Notes under the pieces: generated by a model | The model's database searches: none | Told to the model about the DNA's origin: nothing | What the model saw: the letters and a program-made list of their open reading frames with translations, nothing else | Program-made: the position numbers and the translations under genes | Shown: in pieces, positions 1 through 11,800 of the stretch | How positions within the stretch are numbered: the first letter of the stretch is position 1 | How the letters are laid out: each line of letters begins with the position of its first letter | Assembly: GCA_024516155.1 (NCBI GenBank) | Contig: JAJJXM010000046.1 | Location: forward strand, 124,001-188,000 | Direction: 5' to 3' | DNA from: Pyronema omphalodes | Lineage: Eukaryota > Ascomycota > Pezizomycetes > Pezizales > Pyronemataceae | DNA length: 64,000 nucleotides

Positions 1-805
1 GGGGAGGGAATTGTGTAGGCGGACAGGGTGCTGGGGAAGGGATGGAGACATGGGATGGCGGTGGGTGATGACATCTTATCTTCCCTCATGTTGATTAACT
101 TTTTATTTACCTTAAGTTGCTTTTTGTGTTGTATTGCTTTCTTTCGATGTATCACTTGTTTTGTTTTGTGTTTGTTTAACTTTTCGGTATATGGTATTGG
201 ACAATTTAAATTTTCGTGAATATTATATCTTTTTATCTCTCTGTTTTTTTTTTGTTTTTGGTGAGCTTTCGGTGAGCTCTCGGTGCAATTTAACGGGAGG
301 GGGGGGAGGGGCTCGGGGGTAGGTGGCTGGGTGGGGGGTGGATGATGGAGGAGCTGTATTCGTGTAAGAGTTATATCGTCCCAATATTCAATATTCAAGA
401 TAATAACAAAACATAAACATAAACATTCCCTCCCTTCTCATTGCTTACCGCCCCCGCATCGGACCGGTCATAACTTATAGCTTCTCCATATATATATACC
501 TGATACCTGGTAGTCGAATCGAACTGAAAATATACCCGTATATTTTTTTTGTCTTGGGGTGTAGTCACTAGTTATTATTGGTCTTGGATATTAAGGATAA
601 ATACGGATTGGGGAAGTAAGAGGGGCCGTTTATTGGTGCAGAGTAGTCGTATAGTGGGGAAGCAAGAGTCTGGGTAGCCGTTTACTGGGGAAGAAAGCGC
701 AAGAGCTGTAATTGAGATGTGGTTATGTATATTATGGTGGAGATGATTTTCGTTTTTTTTCTTCTTCTTTTTTCTTCTTTTTTTCTTTTTTTTTTGGATA
801 TGTTG
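1..805. other. Intergenic, no gene seen
   Basis: T- and G-rich sequence with short G-runs (around 299-312) and no open frame resembling a protein. The longest frames here use no convincing start and have no recognisable composition. I see no RNA gene. Confidence 0.6.
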
Positions 806-1034
806 GTGATTGGGATTGGGATTGGGATTGGATTTGGGTTTGCGTCTGGGATTGGGATTGGATTTGGGTTTGCGTTTGGGATTGGGATTGGGATTGGTGG
901 TTGAGATTGGGATTGGGATTGGGATTGTGTGCTTTGGATTGGGATTGGGATTGGGATTGGGTTTGGGTTTGGGATTGGGTTTGGGTTTGGGTTTGGGATT
1001 GGGTTTGGGTTTGGGATTGGGATTGGTGGTATGA
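806..1034. repeat. G-rich hexamer minisatellite
   Basis: Degenerate tandem array of hexamers of the type GGGATT and GGGTTT, with occasional GCG and GGT variants. It is strongly strand-asymmetric, with regularly spaced runs of three G on the + strand, so it could form G-quadruplexes. It is open in several frames only because the unit length is a multiple of three. It is not the TTAGGG telomere repeat: GGGATT is a different hexamer in every rotation. Confidence 0.9.
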
Positions 1035-1100
1035 TGTTATGCTTGAGGAGGGAGGTTGGTGGGATATTGGTTGGTAAACATAGGGTATACCATAGGGAGC

Positions 1101-1122
1101 GGGGGGGGGGGGGGGGGGGGGG
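1101..1122. repeat. Poly-G run
   Basis: Uninterrupted run of 22 G. A second run of 18 G lies at 27099-27116. Homopolymers of this length are unstable and error-prone in sequencing. Confidence 0.95.
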
Positions 1123-1248
1123 TTCTTGAAAAGAGGGATGGATGTGTTGTTTGTATGCTTCCAGGACGGCGTACGTGGGAAGGTGAATTCTGTGTTTTTT
1201 TTTTTTTTTGTATTTTTTTTTGGCAGGGGGAGCCTGGGAGGGGGTTAT

Positions 1249-1392
1249 GTGAGTGAGTGAGTGAGTGAGTGAGTGAGTGAGTGAGTGAGTGAGTGAGTGA
1301 GTGAGTGAGTGAGTGAGTGAGTGAGTGAGTGAGTGAGTGAGTGAGTGAGTGAGTGAGTGAGTGAGTGAGTGAGTGAGTGAGTGAGTGAGTGA
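1249..1392. repeat. (GAGT)n microsatellite
   Basis: About 36 perfect or near-perfect copies of a 4-base unit (GAGT/GTGA by rotation) in about 144 bp. On the opposite strand it reads as an open Leu-Thr-His-Ser frame, which is a by-product of the repeat and not a gene. Confidence 0.97.
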
Positions 1393-4300
1393 TGAACTGT
1401 GCAAAAGAGGGGCTTCGGACTTGTAATGTATGTGGAAAAACAAACTGATAAGTGCGTCTTGGGGAAGTTTTACGGCTATATATATACTGGCTTTAGTATT
1501 ATCTAGTGGGCTGTGGACGCTTTTGGTTGTATTAGGTACATAATGTATATATTTATTGCGGATGTACTGACTTTTTCTTGTTTTTTTTTTTTCCTTTGGG
1601 AAGCGGGTAAGGATTAGGTAATCTTCTCCAGGCGTGTGATAGACTTCTGGATCGATTTAGCTGTTCATCTCGGTATCTATTTTGGATACTGCTTTGGGTT
1701 TGGTTACTTTTGCTGTTCGGTGTTTAGTATCTACTTTGTCTTTACAAGCATGAGGAATCTGGATTCAAAGAATCTCTATAACTTCGGGAATAATCATTTA
1801 TAAGTGTTTTCTTTACAATTAATTCCCGTGGAAACCTGTAGGTAGGGTATAATAACTTCATTTTATGCCTTTATCTGGAACCTAGATGTTATAAGTGACT
1901 TTGTTAATGTATCGTTAATGTACATGTGAATGAACGAATTTGATAAGATAAGAGAAGGTTTTTTCATTTGGTTTTGCTTGGGGATAGATAATTCATGGCG
2001 GTGGTATGGTTGTGATGATATGCTACGATTTGATAGGTCTTGGGCGTGTGGTGATAGTTTGGGGGAAGATGAGGTGGTTTGTCTTATGGCATTCGAAAAG
2101 GGTGGGGTTCGTTGTGGTTGTTATTGCGGTTGGAAATTTAATAAGGTACGGCAAAAATCTGAAGACTCTGCAGTGACGCAGCGATGCAGCGATGCAGATT
2201 AATCATAGGTGCGGCGGGACTCAAAGGAGTCTCAGTTAGTGTCATCCTGGTCTTTTAGGGATATGTGCAGCTTTGAACCACATTTCTTGATGATACACAT
2301 AGTCCATAGCCGTTGAACTGAACCGCAGATCTGATACGCTGAGGACGTTGAGCTCCTGGTTGTTAACTTGCTCAACTGAGAATGTATCCATAACTCAATT
2401 ACATAGCCTGTAATACGGTTGGTTATTTTACTCTGGTGACGGGTGGTCTAAACCGCAGAGCGTTTGGCAGGCTTTCTGAAGAGTTCTTAAGTTGCGAATG
2501 AAGCGGAAATATATATATATCTTGTCGTCACTCGGGAAAGTTCTTTATTGTGTTAGACAGTAGAATATCTCTATGCAAGACATGTCTTCTGTGTTTTTTG
2601 ATGATAAATATCACTGGGCATGTTGTTGATGGACCTCTCATTGTTAGAGTGGTTTCGTGTTATTGCATATTTGATCTATCATCATCTATGTAAAGAGAGC
2701 TCTTGATGGTGCTCTATATATCGCTGTGTGCAGCTGCATTGTACTTAACTCTCTTGTTTTATCACTGGTTTTAGACCGTTAGACTACAATGGCGCCTTTT
2801 TTTTCTTTCTCCGCGTTTATGACTTGTGGAAACTCTTTGGTTTATGCTTGAGGATCAGTCACTGTCTCTACTTCGTATTGTGGTAACGGGTTTGGATATC
2901 ACCAGCGAGGCATGATTCATCGGTATTGTCTATTATCCTGCTGCATAGTTATACTCGTAGCCCCCAATGATCGAACCCAAGCATGAAATCATCCTCAGAA
3001 ATCCAAAGCTTCACCCTTTCTTTCGTCAACCATGAAGCGTAACGCCTAGAAACTCCTTTTCCCCTCATCAAAGAAGTTTTCAGCGTTATCTTTACTTCAC
3101 TTTACATCCACAGCCTTTGCTTTTCTTTATTCTACTCGTTGCTTGTGAAAGTGGAGATAATTATTCTTGATTTCTCTTCAAGGTGTGTATGTACGGTGTC
3201 ACGACCACGACATTCGATTGGTGTGATCGACTGTTTGCTAGGTTTGGTTTGGTTTAACTCTTGGTTCACAGTTACCACTGACCAGGGGATTCTGGATTAT
3301 GTTTTAGTAGTAGCAGGAAGGTTGGGTTTTGTCAAGATGGGGGGACGCCTGTGAACTGCCTTATGAGCTGGAATTTTGGAGAATGTGGACAGCTGGCGTG
3401 GAGAGGAGGTATGTTATATATACCATCTTCAACCGATGTTGTGGGTTTGGAAATGGATTTGTTTGTTTGTTTTATTATCTTAGTAAAAGTTGGGACGGGA
3501 TGTCGTCAATAATCCATTGTTACGGAAAGTTGATAGTAGTTGTTTCTTACTCATAAATGGAGGCTATGACATGTGTGAGAGGCCTAAAAATATGGAAGCT
3601 GGGAATTCTTAGATGAGGTCCGGAATCTTCTGTTGAGATAGGTTACCCATATGGCTTTGTTGAGATAATCCAAGTGGATCCTTGAAGACTGAAATTATAT
3701 GTAGTAAAGACTCTGGTTGATCTTCCAATACAGCAGCTAATTAGGTTCTCGAAGCTCAGGAAAACATCACGGCTTAGGTAGCCTTTGTTAGGGTGCTTCA
3801 CTTCACGGGCCATATTATGATCCAATCAAATCAGTTGCTTGATGATAAAAGGACATTCATACTAGTACTGATAGTGAAGAAGAATTCTAGATAATTGACC
3901 CGGATAATTGGACCATCCTTTGGCTAGTTAGGTGAAGAGTGAAACGGCCTATTTGTGCCCGGAGGTGGGAGAGCATTTCGTTCGTCCAAAAGAAGTGCCA
4001 AACCTTCTGGGTTCATTAAAGATGCCAGTTTTCAATATAAGTTTTAATAAATTGAGAAAAATGGAGAAAATATATTTCCCATGGGAAATAGCGTGTCAAA
4101 CAATACTCATGCAGTTACCCCAGTGTACACCAAGACATTATTTGCAGAGATTAATCACAAACCAACAATGAACTTATCAAACACTGCTCACTTTAATACA
4201 GAGTCTATATAGCAGTCTTAAAATAAGTCCTTCCACCTTATCTATAGGTGTCACAGTTGACCTTAAATTCTTGATACCAGCCGAAATTCTCTCTTCGCTT

Positions 4301-5542
4301 GTTAGCGGCTCAAGTTCACGGCTCAGGGGACCTGAGAACAGGAAAGCTTCAGTTTCCGCCAGCCATAGACGCTGCTCCTTCCAGATTCCACCTCGAATGA
4401 TGTCTCTTACCCTGAGATTTGGCAGGTTTTCTGGTGCAGTATATAGTGCCCTTGGGGTTGATACTGATATTAGTCACCGAGCCCCGACGTCATAATCTAT
4501 TGAAGGATGGGCCCCAAACAGGCTGTTCGAGCTTTAGGGAACAGGATAACTTAAGGGCGAAAGAGCAATGTGTATAGCATACATATAAATGTGGTTTCCA
4601 GGTTGTTATTTGTTGAAGTGGCTGAATTGCTCGACGAAGACTAGGCTTGTTCTCTTGAGACAAAATACAGTCTATGTTGAGCTGAATCAATTCAGAATAG
4701 GTAATGAAGTTATCCCACTGAGTGACACCTCGATTGCTCGAGCAAGAAGTGTCCTAAGGTGTGGAAAAGGCGGCGTTGAGGGAAGTTGGTAGGATACTCC
4801 TGGTCGGAGATGCAGTGATACCAATGAGAAAATTTTGGGCCGCAGAATCTCAAAAGCAGTTTCACAGATTTCAGTGACGGTTTGCTTCAATTGAATTACA
4901 CAAATGAGGAAAAGATGAAGAAATGTCCGACGCATGGAGCCATGCCAGCCTCTCCTCCGCCGAAACGGAGTACACAATAAAGTATGGCGCTGATATGGAC
5001 TATGATGGTACAATTGATCTTGCGAAGCCTTTGTCTAGCACTGCCCGAAAGCAATGAACCCTCCCAGCCCCACTCCTCTCCGCCCAAAAACAGGGTGATG
5101 GAAAGGAATGTTCCCCTTGCGAGGAGCCTCTAAAATCTCTGAAGAGTGGAAGCAACTGGTGGATCGCGGACGCGGATGGTGTGGAACTGTGGAAAGAAGA
5201 AACGGGGGATAATAGTGAATAATCTGTTCTCATTATAAAATGCTATTAAAAGTCGTGATAATTGTCTTTTGGTGATAAAACTGAGATTGAAAAGGCGTGG
5301 AATGCTGTCGTATGGTCAATATGAGAATGAAAGAAGAAGGCAGAAGGCTCTGGCGCGGCCGAACCAAAAATTTATTGCTCGCGTTACGTGCCAAGACTTA
5401 GCCCCTTCGACTTTGGCTTCTACCCTGAAACAGGTTAGCTCTTACACCAGTCGCCATCACCGAGAATTCGGCCCAAAGACATCATCTCGCCGCAGCCCTC
5501 TCTTTCGCCCCCAACAACAGGACACAACAACATAACGCAAAC
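1393..5542. other. Long non-coding stretch
   Basis: About 4.1 kb with only short open frames lacking recognisable domains or plausible splice partners. The last few hundred bases before 5543 are presumably the promoter and 5' UTR of the following gene. The T-rich composition and scattered stops suggest intergenic DNA or old, unrecognisable mobile-element sequence. Confidence 0.5.
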
Positions 5543-7251
5543 ATGACTAAGAAGAAGAGAAGACAGAATCCCGAGATTGAGGACCTTATTGCACGACCAT
5601 GGTGCTACTACTGCGAACGCGATTTCGATGACCTGAAGATTCTCATTCACCATCAGAAAGCTAAGCACTTCAAGTGCGAGCGCTGCTCGAGGAGGTTGAA
5701 TACCGCGGGAGGCAAGTCGCGTCGCGAAACTCGTTTCACGTGGCATATTTGCTAACTGTTTCATAGGTCTACGCGTTCATATGGAACAAGTACACAAGGA
5801 AACGCTCGAACAGGTCGAAAATGCATTGCCAGGGCGCGAGTCTATCGATTTGGAAATCTTCGGTACCGAAGGTATTCCTGAGTCTGAAGTTGCTGCTCAC
5901 AATCAACGTATCATGGCCGAGTTTGCACAGAAGGAAGCAGATCGCAGGGCAGCATCGGGACAGTCAAACGGCCCCAAGAAGCCCAAGATTGACATTTCGA
6001 AGGAGTTGGACCCTGCGGAGATTAAGCGAAAGCTCGAGGAGCACAAAAAGGCAATGGCCAATGGAGGTATCACACCGGTTGCTCCTGGTGGAGCTATGAG
6101 TCCTGGTAGAGCCCAAAGCCCTGGTGGATTTGAAGCTCATGGTTCTCCTCAGGTTCCTCCTCATCAGGTTCCTTATGTGGGTGTTCCTACTCCCTATCCA
6201 TCACTATGGTGAGTTATTGCTGACCTTCATGTAGGGCCAAAGCCCGCCTCCTCAGTTCCAACAGGCCCCTTATGCGATGCCGCCGCAGCCGAATGCCTTC
6301 CCTCAGCCAAACGCTTACCCGCCTGCAACTTTCCCGCCCCAGCAAGCTCCTCCAAACCCGTATCCTGCTGCGCCTTACCAGCAACCTCCATTCCAACCGG
6401 CACCACAACCAGTAGCCTTTGGCCGTGGTGCTCCACAACCTGTGTTTAATGGCTACCAGCAACCACCCGCTGGTTATCCTCCCGCGCCATACACTGCCCC
6501 CCCTCCACAGCACCAACAACACCAGCCGCACTTCCAGCCGCCTGCTCGTCAGCATCAGCAGTCGTCTCTACCCCAACCTCACCAAATCCCCGGACTTCCA
6601 CCAAAGCCCAATGTTCCCGGTCTACCGCCACGTCCTGCGTTTACAAACCACCCCGGTGGCTTTGGACGTGGTAACATGAATGGACCACCTCCTCAACAGC
6701 AGTGGAATCCCCCACACCAGCCGCAACACTTCAACGCTGGTCCTCCTCCTCCTGCTGCTGGCTTTGGTCCGCCATACGGTATGCCGCCCCAGGGCCCCGC
6801 CAATCAATACCCCCAGCCTACAGGCTACGGTCAACATCCTCCGCAACACCAACAGCCGCAGACATACCCGCCACCTCAGGAAGTGTCTGCCAACGCAACC
6901 CCGCTAGGTCAACAACGGATAGGTTTGATTCCTGAGGCATCACCCGCCGCACCAGCACCGACAGAGCAGTCAGCAACTTTGCCATCAGACACAGCACCAG
7001 CACCGGAAGCACCAGCAGCTGCGCCAGTTGAACCGCCAACTCCAGCCGTTAAGCCCAAGCGCGAGATTAGACATGCATACCCTGACACCGACATCAGTCC
7101 CGTAAGTTATCCAGTAGCTGCCCTTGTTTGAACCATTTATTAATTGGAATTTTTACTACAGGAGGAGAAGCGGGCGGCGCTACCAAAGTACGGATACAAA
7201 GGAAAGAAAGACCGCGAGAATACACCTATGGCCGCCGAACCCACCTCGTAA
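5543..7251 (+). CDS. BuGZ/ZNF207-like zinc-finger protein
   Basis: Four exons: 5543-5711, 5767-6176, 6235-7101 and 7162-7251. The N-terminus has a lysine/arginine start, then two tandem C2H2-type fingers: CYYC (residues about 22-25) with HH, and CERC with H-x-E-Q-V-H. This layout and the following [10 protein letters not shown] segment are typical of the ZNF207/BuGZ family, which in animals binds microtubules and Bub3 and also acts in splicing. The rest is low-complexity Pro/Gln/Tyr-rich sequence (YPPAP, PPQQ runs), as in BuGZ, where it drives phase separation. Intron 1 (5712-5766) begins GCAAGT rather than GT, and only this splice restores the second finger ([12 protein letters not shown]). 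The last exon encodes a short basic tail, [11 protein letters not shown]. Introns 2 and 3 are canonical and phase 0. Function in fungi is inferred from the family. Confidence 0.88.
5712..5766 (+). other. GC-AG intron
   Basis: The 55-nt intron starts GCAAGT and ends CATAG, with a GCTAAC branch-like site. Splicing joins ...GCGGGAG to GTCTACGCG in frame and rebuilds the conserved finger. No GT donor nearby gives the conserved frame. GCAAGT matches the known strong consensus of the minor GC-AG class. Confidence 0.85.
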
Positions 7252-8897
7252 CGCCCTAGCCTGAAAGTATGATAAGACGATATCCTAGAATATTCAGCAC
7301 AGAGAGATAGTCATGATGGAATTGCAAACTTCTGCGATGGTGGTCAGTGGTTTCGTTTTTGTTTTTGTTAGGATTCTTTCATTTTTTTCTCTTGCAGTGA
7401 TGGCAGCGTGGGTGATTTCTCCAGATTAGATGAGAAGCATCGGACCGGAACTTTAATATTTTCGACGCTTCCTTCCACGATCAAAATCTTAATTTGAACA
7501 ACCACTTTTGCGCGATAGGATGTTATATTTTACAATATGTGGGTCTTCTTATGTTTTTGCAATTGTACGATTCTTTTTTTCTTCTTTTTCATTTTTCTAT
7601 CGTCTTATTACAAATGCGCGGTGTGTTTGGTGCACAACACAGTGGTAGGTCTTACAGAGGCATCACATTTTACGTTTTTTCTATGAATCAATCGATTACT
7701 ACTTACTAGTTTATAATACCTGCTCACGACGAATTTTATGTGATATCATTATGGGATGGGATGGTCAAGAGCCTTGTAAGTCTGCTCCTTCAAACAGACT
7801 TGGCTGCCGAAAATGCAGAGATGAGCTGCTGCACAGAAGAATGTCCGCAAAGATCCACAATCCTCGGTGCACACAGAGCAGGGAACTTGGGATAATTGAG
7901 ATTCCATAGTTCACCAGGCTTGCTGCGAAATATGTCTAAATTTGTCTGTACGTTCCGTTCGAACCTTACCTTACCCTCATCTGTCCCTGAATCAAATTAT
8001 GGCTCAATTACTCCTGAATGTGTCTACCGTACCTAACCATAGTTACGGATAATGGTCGTCTCAATTGTAGTGGTAAGTCAGAGCCGGCTAACCGTAGTGA
8101 CCGTTCAGCCTTGAGGCGACTATTCGAAATGTGATTATTATACCGAGCAGCCATGCTTGTCTGAGATTTTTCGTTGTTACCCAAAATTATTCTTCCTCGT
8201 AAGTGCTCAAACGAAGCCATGGTTTTCTCTATAAGGGTTTGGCCTCCAGATCTTCTTGTATTCCGCCATGTGGATATATTCCCCCAAATTCACTAGCTCC
8301 CCATCCTGTACCCTCAAAATGTAAATAGGTTTAGAATATATTTATTTATATCCTCGAATGGCATGTAACCCAGAATCGTGTAAGAGATATCCATTGAGAT
8401 ATCGATTTCGTTGGCTCGCCGTGATTCCTTATGGAAATCCAGTACATATACGTCACGTGCTAGCTCACGCTCAAAGCACCGTGTGTCGTATGCTACTGTT
8501 TAACGCGTCTGGATGGTCTGGGCGTTCGCCTGTGAAGCATCCAATGGAAAAACTGGTCTAAAACAACAAACATCGCGTTTATGGAAATTCCCCGAGTTAA
8601 TTGAATCTCCCATCTCCAAAATTTATTCGAGTCAAACTGGAGACAGCTTGTGCGAGCTCCAGCTGGCATTCCCTAAACCATGTTGAGCCTAGCGTAATTA
8701 CTCACGAGTTGTTCTGGGATTTTCTTGGCTCCCATTTCTGGTCCATCATCGCGCGTCGCCAGGATTCGCCTTCGCTCAACATCATCAACCTCCACGCCTC
8801 CACGCGCAACTTTACCCTTTTCCCTTCCATCACGTTGCTTCGCCTCTCCGCCGTCGTTACCGCCATTTGATTCTGCTAGGTACGCGAGAACGCGACG
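7252..8897. other. Intergenic region, 3' UTR and PRP8 promoter
   Basis: T-rich 3' flank of the upstream gene, then about 1 kb without a credible gene. The last 150 bases before 8898 are pyrimidine-rich and probably hold the PRP8 transcription start and 5' leader. No TATA box that I would insist on. Confidence 0.5.
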
Positions 8898-11800
8898 ATG
8901 GCTTCATTACCTCCACCGCCGCCTCCTGGCTACCATGGCATGACTACGGGAGCACCTCTTCAGCCGCCACCACCGGGTTACAGACCGCCAGCGGACCCGA
9001 CGGCGTCGAAGTTTGAACAGAAAAAGAAGGAATGGCTACGAATTCAAAAGAACCGCTTTGGTGAAAAGAGGAAGAAGGGTTATGTAGATACTCAGAAGGT
9101 GGATATGCCACCGGAACATCTAAGGAAGATTGTAAGGGACATTGGAGATGTCAGTCAGAAGAAGTTTTCGGCTGACAAGAGAGCATATCTTGGAGCTTTG
9201 AAATTCATGGTAAGTTATCGCGTTTTGGATCACGATTTTGGGAGCTATGCTGATGGAAAATCAACAGCCTCATGCGGTATTGAAGCTTCTCGAGAATATG
9301 CCCATGCCTTGGGAAAGTGCGAGAGAGGTTAAGGTTCTTTACCACATCAATGGTTGTCTGACATTAGTGAACGAAATCCCGAGAGTTATCGAACCGGTTT
9401 TCCATGCACAATGGGCGACAATGTGGGTGTGTATGAGACGAGAAAAGTCAGACCGACGGCATTTCAAGCGTATGCGTTTCCCGCCGTTCGACGACGAAGA
9501 ACCCCCTCTATCGTGGAGCGAGAATATCGAGGATGTTGAACCTCAGGAACCTATTCAGATGGAGCTCGACGAGTCGGAAGATGCTGCGGTCATCGAATGG
9601 TTCTACGACCACCGACCTCTGTTAGATACTCCCCATGTCAACGGTCCTTCATACAAGAAATGGAACCTTGACCTCCCACAGATGGCCACTCTTTACCGTC
9701 TGTCACATCAACTTCTTTCCGACATCGTCGACAAAAACTACTTTTATATGTTCGACCGTAATTCTTTCTTTACAGCAAAAGCCCTTAATGTCGCTATTCC
9801 TGGTGGACCGCGGTTTGAGCCTCTATACAAGGATGTAGACCCTAATGACGAAGATTTCGGAGAGTTTAATGCCATTGACCGAATCATTTTCCGTTCACCA
9901 ATCAGGACGGAATACCGGGTGGCCTTCCCTTACCTTTACAACTCGTTGCCTCGATCGGTAGAACTTTCGTGGTACCACCACCCTCAGATTTGTTACGTCA
10001 GAACTGAGGACCCCGACCTCCCCGCCTTCTACTTCGATCCTATCATTAACCCCATTTCCTCGAGATCTGTTGCGCCCAAAAACCTTACAGTATCACACGA
10101 GGATGAGGTGTTTGGATTCGGTAACGACGAGGATGATTTCGAGCTTCCGGATGAAGTTGAGCCTTTCTTGGCGGAGGAGGAGCTCTACACCGAGAACACC
10201 TCATCGGCGATTTCTTTGTGGTGGGCACCTCACCCCTTCGACAAGCGCTCTGGACGCATGGTGAGAGCGGAGGATGTTCCATTGGTAAAGCAATGGTACC
10301 TTGAGCACTGCCCATTGGGTCAGCCGGTCAAGGTCCGTGTTTCATACCAGAAGCTGTTGAAGACATATGTTCTCAATGCTTTACATACAAAGCCACAGAA
10401 GGCACAGAACAAGCAGGATCTCTTCAGGACACTCAAGGGAACCAAGTTTTTCCAGTCTACAACTATCGACTGGGTGGAAGCTGGTTTGCAGGTGTGCAGA
10501 CAAGGATTCAACATGTTAAACTTGCTTATCCACAGAAAGAACTTGACTTACTTGCATTTGGATTGTAAGTTTAGAAACCCAGTAGAGTGCTGGTGTAATT
10601 GCTAATATCTCTTCTCAGATAACTTTAACTTGAAGCCCGTAAAGACTTTAACAACCAAGGAGCGAAAGAAGTCTCGTTTCGGAAACGCCTTCCACTTGAT
10701 GCGTGAAATTCTTCGATTAACAAAATTGATTGTCGACGCCCAGGTTCAGTACCGTCTTGGTAACATTGATGCCTTCCAACTTGCGGACGGTATTCTTTAC
10801 GCCTTCAACCACGTTGGACAGTTGACCGGAATGTACCGTTACAAGTACAAGCTTATGCACCAGATCCGTGCCTGTAAGGATCTCAAGCACTTGATCTACT
10901 ACCGATTCAACTCTGGACCTGTCGGAAAGGGACCTGGATGTGGTTTCTGGGCACCTGCATGGCGTGTGTGGTTATTCTTCATGAGAGGTATTTTGCCGCT
11001 ATTGGAGAGATGGTTAGGAAACTTGCTTGCCCGCCAGTTTGAGGGACGTCACTCCAAGGGTGTTGCAAAGACTGTTACGAAGCAGCGTGTAGAATCGCAC
11101 TTCGACTTGGAGCTTCGTGCGGCCGTCATCCACGATATCACCGATATGATGCCCGCTGGAATGAAGAGCAACAAGGTCAATACTGTTTTGCAGCATTTGT
11201 CGGAGGCTTGGAGATGTTGGAAGAGTAACATCCCCTGGAAGGTCCCTGGTCTTCCGGCCCCTATCGAGAACGTTATTCTTCGTTATGTCAAGAGCAAGGC
11301 GGATTGGTGGGTCTCAGTCGCTCACTACAACCGTGAACGTATCAGACGTGGAGCCACTGTGGACAAGACCGTGGCGAAGAAGAACTTGGGTCGTTTGACT
11401 CGTCTCTGGTTGAAGGCAGAGCAAGAGAGACAGCACAACTACATGAAGGACGGTCCTTACGTTTCTTCTGAGGAGGCTGTTGCCATCTACACCGCTGCTG
11501 TGCACTGGCTCGAGTCGCGGAAATTCTCCCCTATTCCTTTCCCCTCTGTTTCTTACAAGCACGACACCAAGATCTTGATCTTGGCTCTTGAGAGATTGAG
11601 AGAGGCCTACTCTGTTAAGGGACGTCTCAATCAGTCTCAGCGTGAGGAGTTGGCTTTGATCGAGCAGGCTTACGATTCTCCTGGAACTACTCTTACCAGA
11701 ATTAAGACCGCCCTTCTTACCAGGCGTGCGTTCAAGGAGGTTGGTATTGATATGAACGACAACTACAGCACGATTAACCCGGTTTACGATGTCGAGCCTA

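Noticed and set aside
806..1034. Possible interstitial telomere repeat
   Set aside because: The unit is GGGATT/GGGTTT, not GGGTTA in any rotation or strand.
682..1443. 253-codon minus-strand frame with Leu-Thr-His-Ser and Pro-Asn-Pro-Ile repeats
   Set aside because: It is a translation of the microsatellite and hexamer arrays; no unique protein sequence.
2940..3000. B-box-like GGGTTCGATCA on the minus strand
   Set aside because: No matching A box, D arm or acceptor stem.
6209..6234. Apparent GTGAGT...TAG intron of 26 nt in the BuGZ-like gene
   Set aside because: Too short for a spliceosomal intron; the 58-nt intron 6177-6234 with the same acceptor keeps the frame.
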